A DNA stretch of 64,000 nt from Candidatus Nitrospira nitrificans (GTDB lineage Bacteria; Nitrospirota; Nitrospiria; Nitrospirales; Nitrospiraceae). The stretch spans positions 94,412 to 158,411 of the forward strand of contig NZ_CZPZ01000002.1 in assembly GCF_001458775.1 (NCBI RefSeq), in the 5' to 3' direction. This document shows, piece after piece, positions 16,566-24,600 of this stretch. The translations under genes and the position numbers were made by a program. Every line of letters begins with the position of its first letter. Position 1 is the stretch's first letter. The notes beneath the pieces were generated by a model. That model had not been told where the DNA came from. It did not search any database and was given only the letters and a program-made list of their open reading frames with translations.

Positions 16566-18874
16566 CCCAATCGGAAGAGCGAACCGCTTCAACGACGCGC
16601 CGGTATGAGTGGCTGACGTTCGTGATGGTGTTGATCACGCTGTTTACCTTGGGCGTGGGAACCTTTCTGCTGGGCCACGTTGAACGCAGTATCGTGGCGG
16701 CGGTCTGGATCCCGCTGTTGGTGGTGTTGTTGTGGTCGACGATTCGCTTACGGGCGGAGTATCGCCAAGCCCAACAAGAAAGCGCCTGGGCGCGGGCCGC
16801 CGAGGCGGCGTTGCTGCAAAGTCAGGAACGCAATCGAGCGATCGTCGATACGGCGCTCGACGGAGTCATCACCATCGATGCAGCCGGAATCGTGACCGAA
16901 TGGAATGCCCAGGCTGCCGCGATTTTCGGATGGACCCGCGAAGAGGCGATGGGGAAGTTGCTTTCAGACACCATCATTCCCGATCGCGATCGAGAGGTGC
17001 ACGCGCAAGGGATTCGAGAGTATCTCAAGACCGGAGTCGGCCCGGTGTTGAATCGTCGCATTGAGATCGCCGCGCGACATAAGGAAGGCCACGAGTTTCC
17101 GGTCGAACTCGCCGTCTCGCCGGCTCGCATCGGTGAAGCGTATATCTTCAGCGCGTTTGTGCGCGACATTACCGATCGCCGTCGGGCCGAACGACGGCTG
17201 GCCTCGCAATATGCGGTGACGCGTGTGCTGTCGGAGGCCGTGCGACTCGAAGAAGCGGTGCCGAAAATCATTCAAGCGGTCGGCGAGAGTCTCGAATGGG
17301 ATCTCGGGGTATTCTGGAGACTGGATAAACAATCGGGCACGTTGCGGTGCCTCGATTACTGGCGAGTTGCATCGCGTGTCGCCGATGAGTTCATCGCGCA
17401 GATGCAGATCCAGACATTCAAGCCGGGCGTGGGATTGCCGGGTCGAATTTGGGAAAGCGGGCAACCGGTGTGGATTACAGACGTGACGCTCGATCCCGCC
17501 TTTGTCCGCGCGGAGTTGGCGGCCAAAGCCGGGCTGCATGGCGCGTTCGGGTTTCCGATTCGTGTCGGCGGCGAGGTGGAGGGCGTTGTTGAATTTTTCA
17601 GCCATCAGGCCCATGAGCCGGATAGCGAGCTGCTCAGTATGATCGCCGATGTCGGCCTGAAAATCGGACAATTCGGTGAACGCACGAGTGCGCAAGAGGC
17701 GTTGCGCCTGACGGAAGCGCAACTGCGTCAATCGCAGAAGATGGAGGCTGTGGGGCGGCTGGCCGGCGGCGTCGCCCATGATTTCAACAATCTCCTGACG
17801 GTGATTCGTGGATACAGTGAGTTGATCCTGAGTCGTTTGGCTCCGGCGGATCCCGCGCGGCGTGAAATGGAAGAAGTCAAAAAGGCCGCCGATCGCGCCG
17901 CCGGCCTGACCGGTCAACTCCTGGCATTCAGCCGCCGGCAATTTGTGGCGACGAAGATCGTGGATTTGAACGCCCTTGTCATGAACATGGACGGGATGCT
18001 GCGGCGGCTGTTGGGCGAGGACATCGTTGAACTGTGCGCGGACCTCGATCCACAACTGGGATCGATCAAGGTTGATCCGGGGCAGATCGAGCAAGTGATC
18101 ATGAATTTGGCCGTGAATGCTCGAGATGCCATGCCGATGGGCGGTCAGCTGACCATCCAGACTCGCAATGTCACGATCGGGAAAGGCCCTCGGCGTGAAA
18201 CCATGATGCTCGACGAAGGAGCCTACGTGCTCTTGTCGATCAGGGATACCGGCCAGGGAATGAGCGAGGAAACCCAATCGCACTTATTCGAGCCGTTTTT
18301 TACCACCAAGGAAAAAGGAAAGGGCACGGGTCTCGGGTTGTCGACCGTGTACGGTATCGTGAAGCAAAGCGGCGGCACGATCGGGATCGAGAGCAAGCCG
18401 GGACAGGGAACCACATGCAAGATCTTTTTTCCAAAGGTGAAGGAGACCGCACAGGGTGCGCCGATCGTCAGTGAAACGGTCGGCAGAGCGATCGGGCGAG
18501 AAACGATCCTCGTGGTCGAGGACGATCCGTCGGTGCGCGGGCTTGTGCAGGAAGCGCTTCGCCTGAGCGGCTACGAGGTGTTGGTCGCGCGTCACGGCAT
18601 CGAAGCGCTCCTGGCCGGCGCGAAACATCCGGGTCCGATCCATTTGTTGCTGACGGACGTCGCCATGCCGCAAATGAGCGGGCCGGAGGTCGCGGAAAAA
18701 CTGACGGTGGTGCGACCCGCGATCAAGGTCCTGTACATGTCCGGCTACCCCGATCATCCGGTATTCGAACAGAGTGGGGTCAAACGGGACACGGCCTTTC
18801 TCCAGAAACCGTTCACCCCTCATGTATTGACCCAAAAAGTTCGTGAAGTGCTTGATGGGAAGAAGGTGGCGTAG
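16562..18874 (+). CDS. Hybrid sensor histidine kinase with PAS, GAF and receiver domains
   Basis: A 770-residue protein. Two membrane helices lie at residues ~17-40 and ~44-63. A coiled-coil then leads to a PAS domain (~88-205, with DGVITID and FSAFVRDITDRRRAE), a GAF domain (~220-375), a HisKA domain with His406 in GGVAHDFNNLL, and an HATPase (NLAVNARDAM, RDTGQGMS, GKGTGLGLSTVYG). The C-terminal receiver carries the phospho-accepting Asp in LLLTDVAMPQ. It should sense through PAS/GAF at the inner membrane face and relay phosphate. No separate response regulator is adjacent. It is coupled to the YkgJ-DUF2156 gene. Confidence 0.9.
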   Translation: MTQSEERTASTTRRYEWLTFVMVLITLFTLGVGTFLLGHVERSIVAAVWIPLLVVLLWSTIRLRAEYRQAQQESAWARAAEAALLQSQERNRAIVDTALDGVITIDAAGIVTEWNAQAAAIFGWTREEAMGKLLSDTIIPDRDREVHAQGIREYLKTGVGPVLNRRIEIAARHKEGHEFPVELAVSPARIGEAYIFSAFVRDITDRRRAERRLASQYAVTRVLSEAVRLEEAVPKIIQAVGESLEWDLGVFWRLDKQSGTLRCLDYWRVASRVADEFIAQMQIQTFKPGVGLPGRIWESGQPVWITDVTLDPAFVRAELAAKAGLHGAFGFPIRVGGEVEGVVEFFSHQAHEPDSELLSMIADVGLKIGQFGERTSAQEALRLTEAQLRQSQKMEAVGRLAGGVAHDFNNLLTVIRGYSELILSRLAPADPARREMEEVKKAADRAAGLTGQLLAFSRRQFVATKIVDLNALVMNMDGMLRRLLGEDIVELCADLDPQLGSIKVDPGQIEQVIMNLAVNARDAMPMGGQLTIQTRNVTIGKGPRRETMMLDEGAYVLLSIRDTGQGMSEETQSHLFEPFFTTKEKGKGTGLGLSTVYGIVKQSGGTIGIESKPGQGTTCKIFFPKVKETAQGAPIVSETVGRAIGRETILVVEDDPSVRGLVQEALRLSGYEVLVARHGIEALLAGAKHPGPIHLLLTDVAMPQMSGPEVAEKLTVVRPAIKVLYMSGYPDHPVFEQSGVKRDTAFLQKPFTPHVLTQKVREVLDGKKVA

Positions 18875-18997
18875 AGAAGCTGCGCCGGGACCCCATTACT
18901 TGATCTTCGCCGTTTATTCCGTTTATTGTGGCCTTGCCTTGCGATCGGCTGAAAACGGTCGGATCGATCGTATCTCTCGGGAAGGAACGACGTCTTG

Positions 18998-19813
18998 ATG
19001 CAGCAGGCGCGCGAAGTCGATATGACACAATATCGAATCCGACAGGAGCCGTTTTACGCGGAGGTCTGTGGGGAGACCGGCCTATTCACCATTGCGGCCG
19101 AGAAACAATTGCCGGTGATGCTGAAGGGGCCGACCGGCTGCGGGAAAACCCGTTTCGTTCAATACATGGCCTACAAGCTCGGCCGACCGTTGATCACGGT
19201 CGCCTGTCACGAAGATCTCACGGCGTCCGACTTGGTGGGCCGTTACCTCCTGAAGGGACAAGATACCGTATGGATGGATGGGCCCTTGACCGTGGGGGTC
19301 AAACATGGAGCCATCGTGTATCTCGACGAGGTGGTGGAAGCCCGGAAGGATACCACGGTTATCATCCATCCCCTCAGCGATGACCGGCGAGTGCTTCCGA
19401 TCGAGAAGAAAGGCCAGATTCTGGAAGCCGCCGACGAGTTCATGCTGGTGATCTCTTACAACCCTGGCTATCAAAGTGTCCTCAAGGACCTCAAACAAAG
19501 CACGAAGCAGCGATTCATCGCGATCGAGTTTGATTATCCCGCCCCCGATATCGAGACACTCGTCGTCCAACGCGAGGCGGGGGTCGATTCAGACATCGCG
19601 GGGAAACTCGTCAAGCTCGGCCAAAAAGTCCGCAACCTCAGAAGCCACGGGCTTGAGGAAGGAGTCAGCACCAGGCTCTTGATCTATGCCGGTACCCTCA
19701 TAAAGCAAGGTGTGCCATCCGAGCGGGCCTGTGATGTCGCCGTCGCCCGTCCGATCACTGATGATTCGGACATGCAACGTGCCATTCTCGATTTCGTCAA
19801 AGCGATCTTCTGA
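18998..19813 (+). CDS. cbbQ: CbbQ/NirQ/NorQ-type MoxR AAA ATPase
   Basis: A 271-residue AAA+ ATPase. The ATG at 18998 is preceded by GGAAGGAA; the TTG one codon earlier is less likely. Walker A is GPTGCGKT (residues ~43-50) and Walker B is IVYLDEV. The [16 protein letters not shown] and [20 protein letters not shown] segments match the CbbQ/NorQ subfamily, which with a VWA partner (CbbO/NorD) activates or remodels metalloenzymes such as Rubisco or NO reductase. No partner gene of that kind is next to it. Confidence 0.85.
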   Translation: MQQAREVDMTQYRIRQEPFYAEVCGETGLFTIAAEKQLPVMLKGPTGCGKTRFVQYMAYKLGRPLITVACHEDLTASDLVGRYLLKGQDTVWMDGPLTVGVKHGAIVYLDEVVEARKDTTVIIHPLSDDRRVLPIEKKGQILEAADEFMLVISYNPGYQSVLKDLKQSTKQRFIAIEFDYPAPDIETLVVQREAGVDSDIAGKLVKLGQKVRNLRSHGLEEGVSTRLLIYAGTLIKQGVPSERACDVAVARPITDDSDMQRAILDFVKAIF

Positions 19814-19827
19814 GTTCCTCAATTTCT

Positions 19828-20154
19828 GTGGCCTCTCTTCCTGTCATCGCGCGGGACAATGAGCGCGGGGCGCTCTTGACCGTCCACGTCCAACCAGGGT
19901 CTTCACGTACTGAGTGTGTCGGAATTCATGGCGATGCCATAAAGATCCGTCTGGCGGCGCGTCCGATTGACGGTGCCGCCAACGACGAATTGATTCGCTT
20001 CATCGCTGAGCGATGTGCTGTTCCACGCGCGGATGTGCAGCTTTGCACCGGAGCGACGGGGCGGCGTAAGCGTCTATTTGTGAAGGGTGTCACGGCAGAG
20101 TCACTGTTGGCCGGACTGATGCGAAAAGAATCGAAAGGAAGAGGGAAGATATGA
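19828..20154 (+). CDS. DUF167 (YggU) family protein
   Basis: A 108-residue protein read from GTG. The core GALLTVHVQPGSSRTECVGIHGDAIKIRLAARPIDGAAND matches the DUF167 signature with its conserved basic strand and glycines, and the C-terminal GRRKRLFVKG follows. It is a small cytoplasmic protein of unknown function found widely in bacteria. It begins 14 bases after cbbQ ends and its stop overlaps the next ORF by four bases, so the three are probably cotranscribed. Confidence 0.8.
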   Translation: MASLPVIARDNERGALLTVHVQPGSSRTECVGIHGDAIKIRLAARPIDGAANDELIRFIAERCAVPRADVQLCTGATGRRKRLFVKGVTAESLLAGLMRKESKGRGKI

Positions 20155-20585
20155 GGAGAACGGCGATAGTCGGTGTCTTCGTGGTGATGCTGCTGGCGGG
20201 CTGTTCCGGCGCCCGCCCGGTGCTTTACCCGAATGCGCATATGCAATCAGTGGGAAAAGAAGTCGCCGAGCAAGACATCGAGGACTGCAAACAATCGGCG
20301 GAAGCCGCCGGGGCGAACGAAAGGAGTGGCAGCGCGGCGGGTCGCGTCGCCACAGGTACCGCCGTTGGCGCCGGGGTCGGTGCCGCGAGTGGCGCGGTTG
20401 GAGGAGCGATTTCGGGGGCGGTGGGTCGCGGATCAATGATCGGTGCGGCGAGCGGAGCCGTCTGGGGCCTTCTGACAGGATTATTTTCTGCTGCCGTCGG
20501 TCCTTCTCAGCCCAACCACGCGTACACCAATTACGTCAATCGATGTTTGCAGGAAAGAGGGTATGAGGTGACAGGGTGGCAGTGA
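20151..20585 (+). CDS. Glycine-zipper lipoprotein (paralogue 1)
   Basis: A 144-residue protein. Residues 1-18 are a lipoprotein signal with lipobox LAGC. The mature part has a Cys-containing segment (DIEDCKQSAEAAG) and a hydrophobic glycine-zipper (AVGAGVGAASGAVGGAISGAVG, then GAASGAVWGLLTGLF). It closes with a conserved tail YTNYVNRCLQERGYEVTGWQ. It is 30-40% alike by eye to the next gene (same order of motifs), so the two are tandem paralogues. It is coupled to the DUF167 gene by an ATGA overlap. Glycine-zipper proteins often insert in membranes; the function here is unknown. Confidence 0.75.
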   Translation: MRRTAIVGVFVVMLLAGCSGARPVLYPNAHMQSVGKEVAEQDIEDCKQSAEAAGANERSGSAAGRVATGTAVGAGVGAASGAVGGAISGAVGRGSMIGAASGAVWGLLTGLFSAAVGPSQPNHAYTNYVNRCLQERGYEVTGWQ

Positions 20586-20594
20586 GGGGAGATG

Positions 20595-20711
20595 GTTGCG
20601 TGTGGGAGAGGTTCCTGTGCTCGCGCATCGCGCACACGGGATGCTATTTGAATTGAAACTAGGGGCGGCGCTCGATGCATGCGCGCAGTGGGAACCCTCC
20701 CTCACGCAACC
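20595..20711. repeat. Palindromic element containing element B copy 2
   Basis: Outer arms 20595-20616 and 20691-20711 are inverted repeats (GGTTGCGTG...GGTTCC), nearly perfect. Between them lies 20618-20687, the reverse-oriented copy of the 70-bp element found at 7323-7392. It separates the two glycine-zipper genes. Confidence 0.7.
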
Positions 20712-20758
20712 TAAAAGCGAAGGATAAAGAATAGATTGATGTGTGGGTGGTGGTCGGT

Positions 20759-20889
20759 CAATGCGCGCAATAGAAACGACCTCGATGCCCAATCTGAGTG
20801 GCGAGTACATGAAGGGATGTGCTCGGACAGTGCGCGCAATGGAGCGTCCACCCGTCCGGTCTGGGGACAGAGAACTGTGCGCAATTGGA
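20759..20889 (+). repeat. Three spaced direct repeats of CARTGCGCGCAATRGA
   Basis: Copies lie at 20759-20774 and 20828-20843 and a degenerate one (CTGTGCGCAATTGGA) at 20875-20889. A partial match also occurs at 20679-20693 inside element B. They precede the second glycine-zipper gene. Spacing is 69 and 47 bases, so this is not a regular array. Confidence 0.5.
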
Positions 20890-20958
20890 AAAATCTCGAC
20901 ATTTACTCCAAAGGGTGAGAAGTGAAGAAAAACAAAGAAATCACTTTTGGAGACGTCT

Positions 20959-21393
20959 GTGGTCCATCGATCATGGCAGCGGCTGGTTGGAATCATGCTT
21001 CTTGTCACTGTCACGGCCTGCGCCGGGCCACAGCCCATCTTACGATCCAATAAACAACTCCACTTGTATGGTAAGCAGATGGCTCAACAGGAGGTTGAAT
21101 CCTGTCGAAAGAAAGCCGAGGATGCCGGCCTTCGTCATGGAGCCAACCAAAGCGTGAACGCTGCCACCGGAGCGGCGCTTGGTCTCACACTCGGCGGCGC
21201 CGTTGGCGCATCAGCCGGAGTGGTCGGAGGACTGCCCGGAATAGCAATCGGGGCTGCTGCAGGCGGTGGACTCGGCTTGGTCGTGGGATTACTCGGAGGC
21301 ACGTTCAAGCCGTTGGAGCCGGAACCACCCTATGCCGATGCCGTCACAAATTGTCTGAAGGAAAAGGGCTATGAAGTCAGAGGGTGGGAATAG
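20959..21393 (+). CDS. Glycine-zipper lipoprotein (paralogue 2)
   Basis: A 144-residue protein. I chose the GTG at 20959 because GGAG lies 6 bases upstream. It starts MVHRSWQRLVGIMLLVTVTACAG, a lipoprotein signal with lipobox VTAC. The mature part keeps the paralogue pattern: EVESCRKKAEDAG, a long glycine-zipper (GAALGLTLGGAVGASAG and GGGLGLVVGLLGG) and the tail YADAVTNCLKEKGYEVRGWE. The last 20 residues align with those of the upstream paralogue. It is separated from it by about 370 bases holding a palindromic repeat. Confidence 0.7.
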   Translation: MVHRSWQRLVGIMLLVTVTACAGPQPILRSNKQLHLYGKQMAQQEVESCRKKAEDAGLRHGANQSVNAATGAALGLTLGGAVGASAGVVGGLPGIAIGAAAGGGLGLVVGLLGGTFKPLEPEPPYADAVTNCLKEKGYEVRGWE

Positions 21394-21445
21394 GGGGACA
21401 GCATGACTCCAATGGATAAAGCGATACCCCATTATTCCGCGCGCG

Positions 21446-22678
21446 ATGAGACACGATATCTATTTCCACAACTGTTGCCATACGGTTGACAAAGACGTCT
21501 GGACGTCTTATTCTCTGGCGCGTGTACAGCCTACCTTGCAACCGAAACGGCGTCCTGGCGAAGTTCGGGACGCCATTTTTTCGGTTCTCGCAACCAGACC
21601 AGGCGGCGCTTCTCTGCAAGCAATTGAACAGCACGTTGTCGATCTCATCGGTGATGGAGCGCGGTCAAGCGTCCGATCGTATTTAAGATTGAACACGCCG
21701 TCCCTCTTCGTGCGGACCGCGAGAGGGCAGTATGAATTGAAGACGGCCTCACAACCGCTTCCGGGCAAGACCGCTGAAAGTTGCCTTCAGTATTATCGAA
21801 GGTTTTCCTTCGGAAATGCCGAAGTTTTTGAAGCTGATTGCCTGAACTGGCTACGCCGACAGCAGGTTAATACCATTCACGGCGTGGTGACTGATCCGCC
21901 ATATGGATTGTTCGAATATACTGCGGAACAGCAGAGAAAATTGAGGAATGGCAGGGGCGGTGTCTGGCGTATTCCTCCGTCTTTTGACGGAGTTCAACGG
22001 TCGCCTCTTCCTAGATTCACGGTCTTTTCGCCACAAGACCTACGCGCACTAGAGCTTTTCTTCTTTGAGTGGGCACAGGTCCTCATCCCGGCTTTGGTTC
22101 CAGGCGCTAACGTTGTTGTCGCCACGAATCCCTTGCTCTCATATGTGGTCTCGGGTGCTTTGGCGAAGGCTGGTCTTGAAAGGCGTGGAGAAATTGTGCG
22201 TCTTGTGATGACGATGAGGGGAGGAGATAGACCCAAAGCGGCGCATGAAGAGTTTCCCGATGTCAGCGTCATGCCACGTTCCATGTGGGAACCATGGCTG
22301 ATTTTCCGTAAACCACTAGAGGGAAGAGTTCAGGATAATTTGAGAAAGTGGGGGACCGGTGGCTTTCGAAGGCCATCCCCCCATAAGCCATTCGGGGATG
22401 TTATTGCTTCTTCTCCCACGCACAAAACAGAAAGGCAACTTGCGTCTCACCCAAGCTTGAAACCTCAGCAATTCTTACGGACGCTGGTAAGGGGCGTTCT
22501 TCCTCTTGGGAGCGGAACCGTGCTTGATCCATTCTGCGGAACCGGGTCCACGCTTGCGGCCGCTGAAGCGGTGGGATATTCGAGTATAGGGATTGAAAAG
22601 GACCCCCATTATTTTGAGATTGCGAAAACAGCTCTGCCACGACTGGCTCACTACAAAAATGGCACCTTTATTCAGTGA
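21446..22678 (+). CDS. Site-specific DNA methyltransferase (type II, beta class)
   Basis: A 410-residue protein. The N-terminal ~100 residues include a winged-helix-like segment (AIFSVLATRPGGASLQAIEQHV). Motif IV DPPYGL is at residues 150-155, and the SAM-binding motif DPFCGTGSTLAAAEA near residue 365 comes after it, the order of beta-class enzymes. DPPY usually marks N6-adenine methylation, but N4-cytosine is not excluded. The target sequence is unknown. A convergent endonuclease-like gene (22668-23272) overlaps its 3' end by 11 bases, making this a restriction-modification locus. Confidence 0.85.
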   Translation: MRHDIYFHNCCHTVDKDVWTSYSLARVQPTLQPKRRPGEVRDAIFSVLATRPGGASLQAIEQHVVDLIGDGARSSVRSYLRLNTPSLFVRTARGQYELKTASQPLPGKTAESCLQYYRRFSFGNAEVFEADCLNWLRRQQVNTIHGVVTDPPYGLFEYTAEQQRKLRNGRGGVWRIPPSFDGVQRSPLPRFTVFSPQDLRALELFFFEWAQVLIPALVPGANVVVATNPLLSYVVSGALAKAGLERRGEIVRLVMTMRGGDRPKAAHEEFPDVSVMPRSMWEPWLIFRKPLEGRVQDNLRKWGTGGFRRPSPHKPFGDVIASSPTHKTERQLASHPSLKPQQFLRTLVRGVLPLGSGTVLDPFCGTGSTLAAAEAVGYSSIGIEKDPHYFEIAKTALPRLAHYKNGTFIQ

Positions 22679-23272
22679 CCATATAGATCCAATTCTTCCG
22701 GAGTTTTTCGATTCCTGACTTGCGAAGTGTCGCAGTACGAGTTCCCAGCTCTCCCCTCGAGTTTTTTCGAAAATCTTCCAGCGTGACCTTCCCTAGATAG
22801 ACTTCACGGAAAGTCATTGGGACGCGATTCCTTGCTGGTTCAGTCCGGCAATCCACCTCGTACACAAACACGCACATCCATTGATTGCGAGCTCCGTGGG
22901 TATCCACCGCGCCGCCTGACTTTCTCGTGGTCTTAATTTCTACCCCTTGTTCTCCGGCTTTGACTCGATTGTCCGGATAAACTCCGTTCACAATCAAATC
23001 CGGATGGCCATTGTGATAAAGGTTGATCGTAAGACTTCTCGAATGTTTCGACAAGCTTGCGGTCAGCATGTCTGAGAGAAGGCCGGACATGATTGCGGGA
23101 CGTAACAGGTCATCCAACCGAAGGAGCCCGCGCCGAATGAGCCCCTTATTGATGTCGTAGAGTCGTAAATATCCTGCATTGCCATCTCAAAATCTTTCAA
23201 TCGCAGTGCATATGGCAGGGTTGCTGACGGGTTGAAACAATCTTGTCTGACGGTAATCCGAGTCACTGGCAT
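22668..23272 (-). pseudogene. Type II restriction endonuclease, frameshifted
   Basis: The N-terminal part begins MPVTRITVRQDCFNPS at 23272 and ends MQDIYD. The rest is in another frame, reading YDINKGLIRRGLLRLDD, then HPDLIVNG and GVEIKTTRKSGG, a PD-(D/E)xK nuclease signature, and ends at 22668. The two frames join at about 23160, where one base appears to be missing (for example GAC TC TAC in place of a six-base pair of codons). The second frame has a stop just upstream of the join. So the protein is ~200 residues if repaired. Sequencing error, true inactivation, or slippage cannot be told apart here. Confidence 0.75.
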
Positions 23273-23375
23273 GTAAACCCTCGTACGCGCTTTCTGGACC
23301 GGCGAGAGTCTAGATAGTGGCTCGATGCAAGTCAATCGCGTTCATGATGCGTCAGACCTATCAAAGAGTCCCAGA

Positions 23376-23408
23376 GCCGACTATTCGGCACGGTGCCGTT
23401 ACTTCGCC
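23376..23408 (+). promoter_or_regulatory. Enhancer-like half-site array (candidate activator site 1)
   Basis: Alternating half-sites run GCCG-N6-CGGC-N5-GCCG-N6-CGCC. The same spacing (N6, N5, N6) occurs at 46463 and 52026. The CGGC half-site lies 123 bases upstream of the GG of the -24 element, close to 121 and 122 in the other two loci. Confidence 0.65.
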
Positions 23409-23507
23409 ACTTGACCCTCGCTTTCCCCGGTTCCCCCAAGCCTGGTTCCAACCATGAAACCCTATTAGTTACAGCGCGATGGGAAATCGAAGTTCAATAA
23501 TTCCTGC

Positions 23508-23523
23508 TGGAACGCAAGTTGCC
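23508..23523 (+). promoter_or_regulatory. Sigma-54 promoter for the 23.6-kb stress block
   Basis: TGGAACG-CAAG-TTGCC matches the sigma-54 consensus TGGCACG-N4-TTGCW closely, with GG and GC 12 bases apart (first base to first base). It faces the NmrA-like gene at 23664. Confidence 0.7.
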
Positions 23524-23663
23524 AAGCCTAAGATTCATGATTATGACTTTCAGTCAAGCAAGGGTTTTGACGCGTTTTACAGCGAAGAGGCCGTGACGCA
23601 TTATCATCATGCAGAAATAATCAGCGGCTGCTCGACTATTCATCAGAAAGAGGAGGGTTCACC

Positions 23664-24521
23664 ATGTTCGTTGTTCTCGGTGCTACAGGGAATACAGGAT
23701 CGGCCGTCGTAGAGACTCTGCTAAACAACAAACAGCCTGTCAGGGTGATCGTTCGTTCAATCGAGAAGGGAGCCCGCTGGAAAACGAAAGGGGCGGAAGT
23801 GGCGGTGGCGTCCCTCGACGACGTATCGGCGTTAACCAAGGCATTTGAAGGGGCAAACGGAGTGTATCTGTTGGTGCCGCCGAATTACGGGGCCGAAGCT
23901 TGGTTGGCGGATCAACGACAGAGAATGGATCGCGCTGCGGAAACCGTTCAGAAGAGTGGAGTCGAACATGTTGTGTTCCTGTCGTCGGTCGGGGGGCATT
24001 TGCATGGTGGGACAGGCCCGATTCGGGCGGCGAGCTATGGCGAACAAACCCTTGGCTGTATTGCCAAGCGTCTCACCATCCTTCGCCCCTGCTATTTCAT
24101 GGACAACTGGGCACCTGTGATCGGCGCGGCAAAGACCCAAGGAATCCTTCCGACGTTCATTGCGCCTCAAGCCAAGATTCCGATGATTTCCACCAAGGAC
24201 ATCGGTCGGATCGGCGCGGAGCGGCTGATGAGTGGTGGAAGGGGGAAGCAGATCGTGGAAATGGCGGGCCCGGAAGAGTATAGCCCGGATCAAGCAGCAT
24301 CGGCACTCAGTCAGATTCTTGGGAAAACGGTGACCGCCCAACATGCGCCACTCAGTGCCGTGGTTCCGACATTCAAATCATTTGGGTTTTCCGATGAAGC
24401 GGCGAACCTGTTCGAAGAAATGTACAGCGCCTTCTCGAAAGGGACGATCGGGTACGAGCATCCTGATAAGCTCGCGCGGGGCACGGTCACCCTGTCGGAG
24501 GCATTACGGAGTATGGTGTGA
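23664..24521 (+). CDS. NmrA-like NAD(P)-binding protein
   Basis: A 285-residue Rossmann-fold protein behind an AGAGGAGG ribosome site. It starts MFVVLGATGNTGSAVVETL with the GxxGxxG dinucleotide motif, then VFLSSVGG and LRPCYFMDNW, typical of the NmrA/TMR-type atypical SDR group (which lack the YxxxK catalytic site). Such proteins sense or reduce NAD(P)H-dependent substrates, for example quinones. It is the first gene after the sigma-54 promoter and probably starts an operon or same-strand regulon. Confidence 0.8.
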   Translation: MFVVLGATGNTGSAVVETLLNNKQPVRVIVRSIEKGARWKTKGAEVAVASLDDVSALTKAFEGANGVYLLVPPNYGAEAWLADQRQRMDRAAETVQKSGVEHVVFLSSVGGHLHGGTGPIRAASYGEQTLGCIAKRLTILRPCYFMDNWAPVIGAAKTQGILPTFIAPQAKIPMISTKDIGRIGAERLMSGGRGKQIVEMAGPEEYSPDQAASALSQILGKTVTAQHAPLSAVVPTFKSFGFSDEAANLFEEMYSAFSKGTIGYEHPDKLARGTVTLSEALRSMV

Positions 24522-24600
24522 GAGAGCGTCATGATGACAAGCACGATGGTTCCCGACGAAGTGGCCCGAGCCTATGAGGCCGGCAAATGGACCACCTGTC

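Larger units (their letters stand above)
23273..23663. other. 391-bp region with a sigma-54 promoter and enhancer-like array
   Basis: It holds no convincing gene. It contains the regulatory block at 23376-23408 and the -24/-12 element at 23508-23523, described separately. The predicted leader from about 23534 to the ATG at 23664 is roughly 130 bases. Confidence 0.6.

Noticed and set aside
18925..18941. TGGCCTTGCCTTGCG before cbbQ
   Set aside because: GG and GC are 11 bases apart, one short of the sigma-54 register.
20759..20889. CRISPR array
   Set aside because: Only three repeats, irregular spacing (69 and 47), repeats of 16 bases and no cas genes.
23479..23712. 77-residue frame across the sigma-54 promoter
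   Set aside because: It contains the -24/-12 element and the leader, and the first part of the NmrA-like gene in another frame; no ribosome site.
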